Position numbers and translations under genes: made by a program. The notes under the pieces were generated by a model that worked only from the letters and a program-made list of their open reading frames with translations, searched no databases and was not told where the DNA came from. From NCBI GenBank assembly GCA_028819835.1, contig JAPPKR010000113.1:1-19852 (forward strand): DNA of 19,852 nucleotides. The letters are read 5' to 3'. Of the stretch, positions 1 through 8,057 are shown one piece after another; the stretch's first letter is position 1, and every line of letters begins with the position of its first letter. Source of the stretch: a bacterium. Its GTDB lineage: Bacteria > Actinomycetota > Acidimicrobiia > UBA5794 > ZC4RG35.

Positions 1-98
1 GGTGCCGGTGCCCACTACATGGACGATCTTGCTCTCTGCCAAGACTCCTCTCCTGATACGGGTCGGTACCAAGGTTAACCCGTCCAAGCGGCCTTGCC
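1..98. other. Upstream region of leuC with short inverted repeats
   Basis: No convincing gene is seen here. Two reading frames stay open from the window edge, one to a stop at 76-78 and one to a stop at 137-139, but neither gives recognisable protein. There is an imperfect hairpin with arms ACGGGT (58-63) and ACCCGT (78-83). Between and overlapping the arms lie two perfect palindromes, GGTACC (65-70) and GGTTAACC (73-80). In related actinobacteria an IclR-type regulator sits next to leuC and controls it, so these dyads could be an operator. That link is inference from recalled gene order, not from a recognised motif. Confidence 0.25.
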
Positions 99-1592
99 GT
101 GCACCCAACCGGGAGAGCCGTTGCCCCGGGAGGACATGAGTCCCGCTATTGTTGTCCGCGCGTCTCACCGGAGTACACAGCCACGCCACAGACCCTCTTC
201 GAAAAGGTATGGAACCGCCACCTGGTGCGGGAGGTCGAGGGCGAACCGGCCCTGCTCTACATCGACCTGCACCTGGTCCATGAGGTCACCTCGCCGCAGG
301 CCTTCGACGGGCTCCGGCTGGCCGGACGGACGGTGCGCAGACCCGACCTGACCCTGGCCACCATCGACCACGGCGTGCCCACCACCGGGCGGGGGCTTCC
401 CATCCGAGACCCTTTGTCCAAGAAGCAAATCGACGCCCTGGTTCACAACTGCGGGGAGTTCGGGATCACCCTGTACGGCCTGGATGACCCCCGCCAGGGC
501 ATCGTCCATGTGATCGGCCCCGAACAGGGAGCCACCCAGCCGGGCATGACCATCGTGTGCGGCGACTCCCACACATCTACCCACGGGGCGTTCGGCGCCC
601 TGGCGTTCGGGATCGGCACCTCCGAGGTGGAACATGTCCTCGCCACCCAGACCCTCCCCCAACCCAAGCCCCGCTCGATGGCCATCACCATCGACGGGGA
701 ACTAGCCACCGGTGTGACCGCCAAGGACATCATCCTGGGGATCATCGCCCGGATAGGCACCGCCGGCGGGCAGGGACACGTCGTCGAATACCGGGGCTCG
801 GCCATCGAGGGGCTCTCCATGGAAGGTCGGATGACGGTGTGCAACATGTCCATCGAGGCCGGCGCCCGGGCGGGGATGATCGCCCCCGACGAGACCACGT
901 TCTCCTATCTGGAAGGACGCCCCCACGCTCCCCGCGGCTCCCAGTGGGACGAAGCCCTGTCGGAGTGGCGTTCACTCCCCACCGATCCGGGCGCGGCCTT
1001 CGACGCCGAAGTCCGCGTCGCCGCCGGTGATCTGAAGCCCTACGTGTCGTGGGGCACCAATCCCGGACAGACCGCGGCGGTCACCGATCACATACCGCAT
1101 CCCGAGGAGTTCGACGATCCCCTGGAGCGGGACTCCACCATCCGCGCCCTTTCCTACATGGACCTGGCGCCCGGCACCCCCATCACCGAGATCACCATCG
1201 ACCGGGTGTTCCTGGGCTCGTGCACCAACGCCCGGATCGAGGACCTGCGCGACGCCGCCGCCGTCGTCCGGGGAAAGAGGGTGCACCCGTCGGTCTCGGC
1301 CATGGTGGTGCCCGGTTCCGGACTGGTCAAGTTGCAGGCCGAGCGGGAGGGCCTCGACGCCGTGTTCGTCGACGCCGGGTTCGAGTGGCGGGACGCGGGT
1401 TGCTCGATGTGCCTGGGGATGAACCCGGACATACTCCTGCCGGGCGAGCGGTGCGCGTCCACTTCGAATCGCAACTTCGAGGGCCGCCAGGGCCAGGGCG
1501 GACGCACCCACCTGGTCTCCCCGGCCATGGCCGCCGCCGCGGCCGTCTCCGGCAGGTTCGTGGATATACGGGAGTGGGAGGAGCGCCGATGA
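99..1592 (+). CDS. leuC: 3-isopropylmalate dehydratase, large subunit
   Basis: With LeuD this isomerises 2-isopropylmalate to 3-isopropylmalate, the second step of leucine synthesis, in the cytoplasm. It has the aconitase-family fold with the block [20 protein letters not shown]. The three [4Fe-4S] cluster cysteines are visible: C375 in GSCTN, and C435 and C438 in [11 protein letters not shown]. The C-terminal signature [20 protein letters not shown] is intact. The start is uncertain. GTG 99 is the only standard start codon in frame after the upstream stop at 54-56, and it gives about 30 N-terminal residues unlike LeuC before TLFEKVW. Without them the length is about 466 residues, which fits the family. 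A good ribosome site (GGAGG) precedes ATG 136, but in the +1 frame, so a frameshift near 140-190 is possible. The 3' end overlaps leuD by ATGA. Confidence 0.95.
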   Translation: MHPTGRAVAPGGHESRYCCPRVSPEYTATPQTLFEKVWNRHLVREVEGEPALLYIDLHLVHEVTSPQAFDGLRLAGRTVRRPDLTLATIDHGVPTTGRGLPIRDPLSKKQIDALVHNCGEFGITLYGLDDPRQGIVHVIGPEQGATQPGMTIVCGDSHTSTHGAFGALAFGIGTSEVEHVLATQTLPQPKPRSMAITIDGELATGVTAKDIILGIIARIGTAGGQGHVVEYRGSAIEGLSMEGRMTVCNMSIEAGARAGMIAPDETTFSYLEGRPHAPRGSQWDEALSEWRSLPTDPGAAFDAEVRVAAGDLKPYVSWGTNPGQTAAVTDHIPHPEEFDDPLERDSTIRALSYMDLAPGTPITEITIDRVFLGSCTNARIEDLRDAAAVVRGKRVHPSVSAMVVPGSGLVKLQAEREGLDAVFVDAGFEWRDAGCSMCLGMNPDILLPGERCASTSNRNFEGRQGQGGRTHLVSPAMAAAAAVSGRFVDIREWEERR

Positions 1593-2194
1593 GACCGGTC
1601 TCCGTGATAGACGGCGCCATGCTCCCCCTTCCCCGGGCGAACGTGGACACCGACCAGATCATGCCCAAGCAGTTCCTCAAACGAGTCGAGCGGACCGGCT
1701 ACGGAGAGTTCCTGTTCTGGGACTGGAGACGCACCCGGGGCGGAGAACTCGATCCTGGCTTCGCACTCAACCAGGCCAGGTACCAGGACGCCAAGGTGCT
1801 GGTGGCCGGCCCCAACTTCGGGAGCGGCTCGTCGCGCGAACATGCACCCTGGGGCCTGCAGGACTGGGGATTCGAAGCCGTGATCGCTCCCTCCCTCGCC
1901 GACATTTTCCGCACCAACTGCACCAAGATTGGCTTGCTCCCCATCCAGCTTCCAGCGGAGGAGGTGTCTGTCCTCACCCGGCTCGCCACCGAACGCCCTG
2001 AAAGCCGGATCACCATCGACCTGGAGTCCCAGACGGTGGAGGCGCCCGGCCTCTCCACCACCTTCGAGATTGACGCCTTCACCAGGTGGCGGATGCTCAA
2101 CGGCTATGACGACATAGGGCTCACTCTCCGCCACCTCGGGGAGATAGACGCCTTCGAGTTGACACGGTCGCGGGTCCTGCCCTCCCTAAAGTAG
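1589..2194 (+). CDS. leuD: 3-isopropylmalate dehydratase, small subunit
   Basis: Swivelling-domain partner of LeuC; the heterodimer carries out the isopropylmalate isomerase step of leucine synthesis. The 201-residue length is normal for the family. The N-terminal [15 protein letters not shown] block and the substrate-loop motif [17 protein letters not shown] are both present, as is [19 protein letters not shown]. The start is ATG 1589, inside the ATGA overlap with the leuC stop, so the two subunits are probably translationally coupled. The stop is followed after only 8 bases by the GTG of the xpt-like gene. Confidence 0.96.
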   Translation: MRPVSVIDGAMLPLPRANVDTDQIMPKQFLKRVERTGYGEFLFWDWRRTRGGELDPGFALNQARYQDAKVLVAGPNFGSGSSREHAPWGLQDWGFEAVIAPSLADIFRTNCTKIGLLPIQLPAEEVSVLTRLATERPESRITIDLESQTVEAPGLSTTFEIDAFTRWRMLNGYDDIGLTLRHLGEIDAFELTRSRVLPSLK

Positions 2195-2202
2195 AAACCG
2201 GC

Positions 2203-2763
2203 GTGGAACAACTGCGGAGACGAATCCTGGATGCGGGGCGGGTGGAGTCCGATCTGGTGATCGTGGACAGCTTTCTCAATCACCGGACAGACCCGGCGCT
2301 CATGAGCAGCGTGGGAGAGTGGCTGGCGGAACGACTCGGCGACTTCGACCTGGTGCTGACCGCCGAGGCATCCGGCATACCGGCCGCCTTCTGCACCGCC
2401 AAGGCCGCGGGGGTGGACTTCATCTACGCCAAGAAGCAGAACCGCCAACTGGATACCGACCTCCACTTCATCCGGCGGGTGAGTTCGCCCACCAAGGGAG
2501 GGAAGACCTGGATAACCATTCGCAAGGAACTGCTGGGAGTCGGGCGGGACATCGTGGTGGTGGACGACTTCTTGTCGCGGGGCCGCACGGCGGAGGCGCT
2601 GGGAGAGATGATCGAGGAGTCCGGCAACCGGCTGGCCGGCTTCGGATTCGTCATAGAGAAGACCTTCACCGGGGGTCGGTCCCTCCTGGAAGGGCACGGA
2701 TGGAAGATCGAATCTGCGGCCATCATCGAGTCCATAGAGAACGGTCGGATCGCCATCGCCTGA
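2203..2763 (+). CDS. xpt: Xanthine phosphoribosyltransferase
   Basis: Type I phosphoribosyltransferase that would convert xanthine and PRPP to XMP in purine salvage. At 186 residues it matches Bacillus Xpt (about 190), and it aligns well by eye along its length: an N-terminal SFLNHRTDP block (23-31; SFLNHQIDP in Xpt), the TAEASGIP segment (53-60), the PRPP-binding loop VVVDDFLSRGRTA (118-130), and the C-terminal IEKTF...GR block. The start is GTG 2203, 8 bases after the leuD stop, so it is very likely cotranscribed with leuCD. Purine salvage in a leucine operon is not a functional link I know. Adenine PRT is the main alternative, but the SFLNH and DDFL spacing favours Xpt. Confidence 0.88.
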   Translation: MEQLRRRILDAGRVESDLVIVDSFLNHRTDPALMSSVGEWLAERLGDFDLVLTAEASGIPAAFCTAKAAGVDFIYAKKQNRQLDTDLHFIRRVSSPTKGGKTWITIRKELLGVGRDIVVVDDFLSRGRTAEALGEMIEESGNRLAGFGFVIEKTFTGGRSLLEGHGWKIESAAIIESIENGRIAIA

Positions 2764-2828
2764 TTGCCGATAACCCGGCCCTGGCGACTAGCCTGAGGCT
2801 CAAGAACCGATTCCAAGGGAGCCCGTTC

Positions 2829-3215
2829 ATGGCAGTGAAGTTTCTGAGCCCCGAATGGCTGTCGGAAGTGACAACGGCCCTGGAAAACCACCAGGGTTTT
2901 CAGGAGGCCGCCCGCGACATGGAGCTGGCCATCCAGTTCAACGTCCTCGAGTCACCCTTGGGCGACACCGGCTACCACCTGATGATCACTCCCCAGGCGA
3001 TCACCATTGCCCTGGGCGTCCGTGAGGACCTCGACATAACCATCAGCCAGAACTACGAGACCGCCGCGGCGATCATGAAGGGGGACCTCAATGTGCAGTC
3101 TGCCTTCATCACCGGGAAGATCAAGGTGGCGGGCAATCTGGCCAAGCTGATGGTGCATCGCAACGGGATCGAGCAGTGGCTGGCGGCGGTCTCGGACATA
3201 GACGTCGAGTACTAG
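2829..3215 (+). CDS. SCP2 sterol-binding domain protein
   Basis: A stand-alone SCP2 (sterol carrier protein 2) fold of 128 residues; such small bacterial proteins bind lipids or acyl-CoA, but their role is generally unknown. The family hallmark is in the C-terminal half: AFITGKIKVAGNLAKLM, which matches the GKIKVKGN type motif of SCP2 domains. There is no signal peptide or membrane segment. ATG 2829 is preceded by AAGGGAG about 7 bases upstream, which settles the start over the much longer open frame that runs through xpt. It lies 65 bases after xpt and may be the last gene of the leuCD-xpt unit. The stop faces mdh convergently, 42 bases away. Confidence 0.85.
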   Translation: MAVKFLSPEWLSEVTTALENHQGFQEAARDMELAIQFNVLESPLGDTGYHLMITPQAITIALGVREDLDITISQNYETAAAIMKGDLNVQSAFITGKIKVAGNLAKLMVHRNGIEQWLAAVSDIDVEY

Positions 3216-3257
3216 CCCGGGGATAGCGCCTCCCCGAACCTCGCCTACCGGGGTGGC
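3216..3257. terminator. Weak convergent-gene hairpins between SCP2 gene and mdh
   Basis: The short spacer between two convergent genes holds alternative GC hairpins. CGGGG (3218-3222) can pair with CCCCG (3232-3236), and that CCCCG can instead pair with CGGGG (3249-3253). Neither is followed by a T-run. A bidirectional terminator is plausible from position only. Confidence 0.25.
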
Positions 3258-4244
3258 TCAGACAAGCCCCATCTCGATCACGGCGTCGCGCTCGCTTACC
3301 AGTTCGTCCACGGATGCCTGGATTCGCTGCCGGGAGAACTCCGAGTGCTCAAGGCCCGACACGATCTCCCAGCGGCCGTCTCGGGACACACAGGGGAAGG
3401 ATGAGCACAGGCCCTCGGGCACCCCGTACGAACCGTCGGAGATTACCGCCACGCTCACCCAGTCGTCGGGAGGAGTGCCCATCACCCAGTCCCGTATGTG
3501 GCTGATCGCCGCGTTGGCGGCCGAGGCGGCCGAGGACGTGCCCCTCGCCTTGATGATGGCCGTGCCTCGTTCGGCGACCGTGGGGATGAACTCGTTCTCC
3601 ACCCAGTGGCGGTCGCCCACCAACCCGAATGCGTCCCTTCCTCCGACCTCGGCATGGAAAAGGTCCGGATACTGGCTGGCGGAATGGTTCCCCCAGATAC
3701 TCATCCTGGTCACAATGCTGGCGGGCTTTCCCACCTTGGCCGCCAGTTGACCGATGGCGCGATTGTGATCGAGGCGGGTCATGGCCGTGATCTGGGCGGG
3801 ATCGATGTTCGGCGCGCTGGCGGCGGTGATATAGGCGTTGGTGTTGGCCGGATTGCCCACCACCAGCACCTTCACACCGGGATCGGCCGACTCCGATATG
3901 GCCCGTCCCTGCTCGGAGAAAATCGCCCCGTTCGCCTCCAGCAGATCGGCTCTCTGCATGTCCGCCCGGCGGGGCATCGCTCCCACCAGCAGCGCCACGT
4001 CGGCTTCCGCGAAAGCCTGCCCGACGTCGGTGGTCGGCACCACTCCCCTCAGGAGGGGGAAGGCGCAGTCCTCAAGCTCCATCGCGACTCCCTCGAGAGC
4101 GGGGAAGGCCGGTGGTATCTCCAGTAGCTGGAGAATGACCGGCTGCTCCGCTCCGAGCATCTCCCCGGCGGCGATCCTGAACAACAAGCTGTATCCGATC
4201 TGCCCCGCAGCGCCGGTGACGGCCACCCGTTGAGGTGCACTCAT
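3258..4244 (-). CDS. mdh: Malate dehydrogenase (NAD-dependent)
   Basis: Oxidises malate to oxaloacetate in the TCA cycle. The protein is 328 residues, the size of mycobacterial Mdh (about 329) and of the cytosolic-type MDH subfamily. It has an N-terminal Rossmann motif [11 protein letters not shown] (11-21), the [10 protein letters not shown] segment, TRLDHNRA, and the catalytic-histidine motif [10 protein letters not shown] (His about 187). The start is ATG at 4244, preceded by AGAAGGA about 8 bases upstream. A longer frame to 4304 adds 20 residues that do not look like MDH. It lies 84 bases downstream of gltX on the same strand. A GC dyad (CCGGC 4298-4302 / GCCGG 4309-4313) sits in that gap, so it may have its own promoter. 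Confidence 0.96.
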   Translation of the reverse strand: MSAPQRVAVTGAAGQIGYSLLFRIAAGEMLGAEQPVILQLLEIPPAFPALEGVAMELEDCAFPLLRGVVPTTDVGQAFAEADVALLVGAMPRRADMQRADLLEANGAIFSEQGRAISESADPGVKVLVVGNPANTNAYITAASAPNIDPAQITAMTRLDHNRAIGQLAAKVGKPASIVTRMSIWGNHSASQYPDLFHAEVGGRDAFGLVGDRHWVENEFIPTVAERGTAIIKARGTSSAASAANAAISHIRDWVMGTPPDDWVSVAVISDGSYGVPEGLCSSFPCVSRDGRWEIVSGLEHSEFSRQRIQASVDELVSERDAVIEMGLV

Positions 4245-4328
4245 GAAACTAAATCCTTCTGGTTGCTGTTGGTCAAATGCTATATGCGGTTGGGGACCCG
4301 GCATGCGCGCCGGTTCCTTGGTTGCAGG

Positions 4329-5786
4329 TCATTGGGAGAGCCGGGCGCGGGCCCCCTCCAGTCTCTGCAGCGTCGTCTCGCGCCCCAGCGCGGCAAGCGA
4401 CTCGAAGAGGGGCGGGCTGACCGAGGACCCGGTCACGGCCACCCTGATGGGCTGGAACCCGCGCCGGGCGCTCACCTCCAGCCGGACCAGCAACCCCCGC
4501 AGAGTCTCTTCGATGGTCTCCGTCCGCCACTCCCCCAGTTGTCCCAGGGCCGAGATGGCCTCGGTCAGGACCGGCTCCACGGTCTGGGCTCTCATCACCT
4601 TGCGCCAGGATCGTTGGTCGTACTCGATCCCGGCCTCCAGGAGGAAGGACAGTTGGGGTCCAACCTCCGACAACAGCTTCACTCTCTCCTGCACGAGGGG
4701 GAGCACCGGGATGACCCGCTCCCATTCGGCGTCGGACACCGAGACGCCCAGGCACCGTTCGGCATAGGGACGGGACCTCACCGAGAACTCGGCGACCGAG
4801 ATGTGGTTCCGGATGTACTCGCCGTTCATCCACTCGAGCTTCACGGGATCGAACACCGCCGGGCTGGATGAGACGTCCGCGAGGTCGAAAGCCTCCACGG
4901 CTTCCTGCGGGCTGAAGATCGTCGCCTCCGGACCGATCGACCATCCCAGGAGCGAGAGGTAGTTGAACAGCGCCTCGGGAAGGATCCCCCGGTCGCGATA
5001 TTCGCCCACGTCGGTGGCCCCATGGCGCTTGGAGAGCTTGCGTCCGTCCTGGCCGTGGAGCAGGGGAAGGTGGGCGTAGACCGGTTCGGGAGCGGACATC
5101 GCCCTGGTGATCTGGATGTGCCGGGGCGTGGAGGGAAGGATGTCCTCTCCCCGGGCGACGTGGGTGATTTCATAGTCCACGTCGTCCACGGTGGAGGCAA
5201 GGTGGTAGGTGGGCGATCCGTCACTGCGGAGGATCACGAAGTCATCGATCACCTCATGGTCGAAGCGGACCTCGCCCCTCACCATATCCTCGAAGACCGT
5301 CATGCCCGGGCGCGGCATGGCGAAACGCACGACATGGCTCTCTCCCGTCTGTTGTCTGTGTTTCGCCTCCCCGACCTCCACGGACCTGCAGCGCCCGTCA
5401 TAGCCGGGCGGCCGTCCCGCCCGCTGAGCCTCTTTCCGGCGTTGCGCCAGTTCCTCCGGGCTGCAGAAGCATCGATAGGCGTCCTCGCCTTCCAGCAGTT
5501 GGGCCGCGACCTGCCGATAACGCTCGTACCGCCCGCTCTGGCGGTAAGCGCCGTGCGGGCCCCCCACCTCCACTCCCTCGTCCCAGTCGATTCCCAGCCA
5601 TCGGAGCGCTTCCAGGATCCGGGTCTCGAAGTCGGAAGTGGACCGCTGCCGGTCGGTGTCGTCCACCCGGACGATGAAGACGCCGTCGTGGCGGCGGGCA
5701 TACAGCCAGTTGAAGAGGGCGGCCCGGGCCGTGCCGACATGGAGGAGTCCGGTCGGCGACGGCGCAACCCTCAGCCGGGGCGTCAT
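4329..5786 (-). CDS. gltX: Glutamyl-tRNA synthetase
   Basis: Class I aminoacyl-tRNA synthetase that charges tRNA-Glu; in actinobacteria it usually also misacylates tRNA-Gln for the GatCAB route. The 485-residue length is typical. The HIGH-type signature is in RVAPSPTGLLHVGTARAAL (6-24) and the KMSKS-type signature in GRKLSKRHGA (about 247-256). The Rossmann-fold catalytic domain includes GIDWDEG and a CFCSPEEL segment, followed by a helical anticodon-binding domain. ATG 5786 overlaps the stop of the upstream FAH-family gene by ATGA, which settles the start against a longer frame to 6005. FAH-family and gltX genes are also neighbours in Mycobacterium tuberculosis (Rv2993c-Rv2992c, as I recall). 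Confidence 0.97.
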   Translation of the reverse strand: MTPRLRVAPSPTGLLHVGTARAALFNWLYARRHDGVFIVRVDDTDRQRSTSDFETRILEALRWLGIDWDEGVEVGGPHGAYRQSGRYERYRQVAAQLLEGEDAYRCFCSPEELAQRRKEAQRAGRPPGYDGRCRSVEVGEAKHRQQTGESHVVRFAMPRPGMTVFEDMVRGEVRFDHEVIDDFVILRSDGSPTYHLASTVDDVDYEITHVARGEDILPSTPRHIQITRAMSAPEPVYAHLPLLHGQDGRKLSKRHGATDVGEYRDRGILPEALFNYLSLLGWSIGPEATIFSPQEAVEAFDLADVSSSPAVFDPVKLEWMNGEYIRNHISVAEFSVRSRPYAERCLGVSVSDAEWERVIPVLPLVQERVKLLSEVGPQLSFLLEAGIEYDQRSWRKVMRAQTVEPVLTEAISALGQLGEWRTETIEETLRGLLVRLEVSARRGFQPIRVAVTGSSVSPPLFESLAALGRETTLQRLEGARARLSQ

Positions 5787-6535
5787 CCTCGCACCACCGG
5801 GTTGACCAGCGATCCGATCCCATCGATTCGCACCTCCATGACGCTGCCCGGAAAGACGGGGCCCACCCCGTCGGGAGTGCCGGTGAGGATCACGTCCCCG
5901 GGAAGCAGGGTCATCATCGAGGACACGTAGGAGACCAACTCTCCGGGGCCGAACATCATCTCCGAGGTGAACCCGGACTGGCGCAGGTCGCCATCGACCA
6001 GGCACTCCACCGCCTGCTGCTCCAACGGATCGAACTCGGTCTCGATCATCGGTCCCAGCGGGCAGAAGGTGTCGAAGCTCTTGGCGCGGGTGAGATTCAG
6101 GGGGTCTTCCAGAAGTTGGCGGGCGGTTATGTCGTTGGCGGCGGTGTAGCCGAGGATGTAGGCCCCGGCGTCCTCCACCCTTATGTGCCTGGCCACCCGT
6201 CCCATGATCACCGCCAATTCTGCCTCATGGCTGACCATCGACACGGCGGGGGGAACCACCACCTCCGCGCCCGGACCGACCACCGAAGTGGTGGGCTTTA
6301 TGAAGACGTAGGGATCTCCGGGGTACGGAGCGTCCGGATCGACATAGTTGCGGCCCACACCCACCACCTTGGTGGGTAGCACCGGCGACAGCACCCTCAC
6401 GTCATCCCAGCCCAGCATCGTCTCGGTCGGCTCCCACACCACGAATGGAGAACCCCGGTAGAGGGTCACCCCCTCCATCTCCGCCAGCCCGTAGGCAATC
6501 TCGTCGCCGTGGCGGAACCGGACGATCTTCGCCAA
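5783..6535 (-). CDS. Fumarylacetoacetate hydrolase family protein
   Basis: Cytosolic metal-dependent C-C hydrolase or isomerase of the FAH/HpcE fold. The family includes fumarylpyruvate hydrolases, HHDD isomerases and oxaloacetate decarboxylases or tautomerases, and the substrate cannot be told from sequence. The 250 residues include a GRNYVDPDAP segment, the metal-ligand motif HEAELAVIMGR, GYTAANDITARQ, KSFDTFCPLGP, and the C-terminal GDVILTGTPDGVGP. Its place directly upstream of gltX, with a 4-base overlap, is conserved in actinobacteria as I recall. A small gene ends only 5 bases upstream. Oxaloacetate metabolism would fit the nearby mdh, but that is inference. Confidence 0.9.
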   Translation of the reverse strand: MAKIVRFRHGDEIAYGLAEMEGVTLYRGSPFVVWEPTETMLGWDDVRVLSPVLPTKVVGVGRNYVDPDAPYPGDPYVFIKPTTSVVGPGAEVVVPPAVSMVSHEAELAVIMGRVARHIRVEDAGAYILGYTAANDITARQLLEDPLNLTRAKSFDTFCPLGPMIETEFDPLEQQAVECLVDGDLRQSGFTSEMMFGPGELVSYVSSMMTLLPGDVILTGTPDGVGPVFPGSVMEVRIDGIGSLVNPVVRG

Positions 6536-6540
6536 TGGAC

Positions 6541-7020
6541 TCAGCCCCCGGCGGCGAGGGCCGACCGGAGATCGTCAGGCGACATGACCAGGAGGTCCGA
6601 TCCGATCTGTTCGGCGGCGGCCGCTCCCGGGACCGGCTCGTGGCGGGAGTGGCGGAGCCACCGACGCCCGCGCTCGACCATCTGCTCCGATGCTCCTTCA
6701 TCGTATCCCATCACTATCCGGGCCACGTCCAGGTCTTCGGGGACGGGCGCCCGGCCGAATAGGGACGCCCGGGCCGCCATCAGGGTCACCAGGACCGCCT
6801 CTCCCTCCATCTCATGGGCCGGAAGGCCCGCCTGGCGGACGATTCGAAACGCCCAGCCGGTGTCGGGACCAGGACGACCGAACAGACCCCCCGGTGTTAC
6901 CTGGTCGGGTGCGGTGATCATCCCCGGCCGGCTGGGGCTCCACCGGGCCGGCGCCGCAGGGGCGAGGGCCGTCCGCGGGAGATCCTGGTCGGGAGGATCG
7001 ATGTTCGGTTGACGAGGCAT
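6541..7020 (-). CDS. Conserved hypothetical protein between ilvE and FAH-family gene
   Basis: I do not recognise a characterised family in these 159 residues. There is no signal peptide, membrane segment or metal motif. The N-terminal 25 or so residues are proline-rich and probably disordered. A conserved-looking core follows: GMITAPDQVTPGGLFGRPGPDTGWAFRI is read here in parts (GGLFGRPGPDTGW), then a helical stretch with RARASLFGRAP-like residues, then ERGRRWLRHSRHE. The gene is real on context: it fits without overlap between ilvE (25 bases) and the FAH-family gene (5 bases) on the same strand, and its reading frame has the GC-rich third positions of its neighbours. ATG 7020 has no clear ribosome site, so the start is less certain. 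Confidence 0.7.
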   Translation of the reverse strand: MPRQPNIDPPDQDLPRTALAPAAPARWSPSRPGMITAPDQVTPGGLFGRPGPDTGWAFRIVRQAGLPAHEMEGEAVLVTLMAARASLFGRAPVPEDLDVARIVMGYDEGASEQMVERGRRWLRHSRHEPVPGAAAAEQIGSDLLVMSPDDLRSALAAGG

Positions 7021-7045
7021 CTAGGCGGAACGCGCCGAGGGCCGC

Positions 7046-7960
7046 TCAGACATACTCGAGCCAGTGTCCCAGGTCCGGGTCACCGCCGGAGGTGAGGGTC
7101 TCGAAGAGTTCCTGGGCGCGCCGGGTAACCGGTCCGGGACGGCCTGTACCGATCGGCCGGGTGTCGATTTCCCTCACCGGGGTCACCTCTGCGGCGGTGC
7201 CGGTGAAGAAGACCTCGTCGGCGTTGAGGAGATCGCCCCTGGTGAGAGTGGCCTCCCGGATCTCGATGCCGTCCCGGGAGAGCAGGGTCATCACCGTATG
7301 GCGGGTGATGCCGTCCAGGATCCCCGAGGAGATCGGAGGGGTGAGCACCACGCCGTCTCGCACCAGGAAGACGTTCTCTCCGCTGCCTTCGGAGATGTTC
7401 CCGTCGCCGTTGAGCAACAGGGCTTCGTCGTAGCCGTTGCTGAGCGCCTCCATCTTGGCCATCACGCTGTTGAGATACTGCCCGCATCCCTTGGCCACCG
7501 GCACGAAGGCCGCCGGGCTGATCCGCCGCCAGGAGGACACCCCCACCCGGATGCCGTTCAAGACCCCTTCCTCTCCCAGGTATGCACCCCATCTCCAGGC
7601 CGCGATGGCGGTGTGGGAGGTGGCGCCGGTGGGGTTGAGGCCTATCGCCCCCAGCCCGTAGTAGACCAGGGGGCGTATGTAACCTGACTCCAACTCGTTC
7701 TCCCTCATTACCGCCCGGCAGGCCTCGGCGAGATCTTCTACCGACCATTCGAGGGGCACGCGGTAGACCCGGGCAGAACGATGGAGCCGCTCGAGGTGTT
7801 CGGTGAGGCGGAAGATCGCCGTCCCGTCGTCGGTCTCATACGCCCGGATTCCCTCGAACACCCCGGTTCCGTAGTGAAGGGCGTTGCTTAGCACATGGAC
7901 GTTTGCCTCGTCCCAGGGGACCAACTCACCGTCCATCCAGATATACATTGAGGGTTCCAT
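7046..7960 (-). CDS. ilvE: Branched-chain amino acid aminotransferase
   Basis: PLP-dependent fold-type IV transaminase that makes leucine, isoleucine and valine from their 2-oxo acids. The 304-residue length fits the short IlvE form. It has the N-terminal HYGTGVFEGIRAYE signature, RPLVYYG, the PLP lysine in VAKGCGQYLNS (Lys about 157), the class-IV signature region DEALLLNGDGNISEGSGENVF, and TGTAAEVTPVREID. ATG 7960 has AGGGG a few bases upstream; an in-frame ATG at 7948 has none. It is the first gene of the minus-strand ilvE-hypothetical-FAH-gltX run, and together with leuCD it covers two steps of leucine synthesis in this window. Confidence 0.96.
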   Translation of the reverse strand: MEPSMYIWMDGELVPWDEANVHVLSNALHYGTGVFEGIRAYETDDGTAIFRLTEHLERLHRSARVYRVPLEWSVEDLAEACRAVMRENELESGYIRPLVYYGLGAIGLNPTGATSHTAIAAWRWGAYLGEEGVLNGIRVGVSSWRRISPAAFVPVAKGCGQYLNSVMAKMEALSNGYDEALLLNGDGNISEGSGENVFLVRDGVVLTPPISSGILDGITRHTVMTLLSRDGIEIREATLTRGDLLNADEVFFTGTAAEVTPVREIDTRPIGTGRPGPVTRRAQELFETLTSGGDPDLGHWLEYV

Positions 7961-7996
7961 GCGCCCCTAGTTTGGCACACTCGGAAGGCCGTTTAA

Positions 7997-8020
7997 CCGA
8001 ACGTTTCGGATTATCCGTTC
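7997..8020. promoter_or_regulatory. Overlapping palindromes in the ilvE/pgpA divergent spacer
   Basis: The 97-base spacer between ilvE (minus) and pgpA (plus) carries a perfect 11-base dyad, CGGATTATCCG (8007-8017). Next to it and overlapping is CCGAACGTTTCGG (7997-8009), whose arms are CCGAA and TTCGG. The outer GAACG (7999-8003) and CGTTC (8016-8020) also match as inverted arms. A minus-strand GATAAT lies inside the dyad and could be the ilvE -10. An operator for a dimeric repressor is a reasonable reading, but I do not recognise the regulator. Confidence 0.35.
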
Positions 8021-8057
8021 TGGTCCGGCCTCGAAAGCCCCGGTAACCTGAGAACCG

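Noticed and set aside
1..98. Riboswitch or T-box leader for leuC
   Set aside because: No T-box sequence, specifier loop or terminator/antiterminator pair could be identified in the short stretch available.
972..2134. Long minus-strand open frames across leuC and leuD
   Set aside because: They are shadows caused by GC-rich third codon positions; the plus strand encodes complete LeuC and LeuD.
4230..5930. Plus-strand open frames of 200-300 residues across gltX and the FAH-family gene
   Set aside because: Antisense shadows of well-recognised enzymes, with no family motif of their own.
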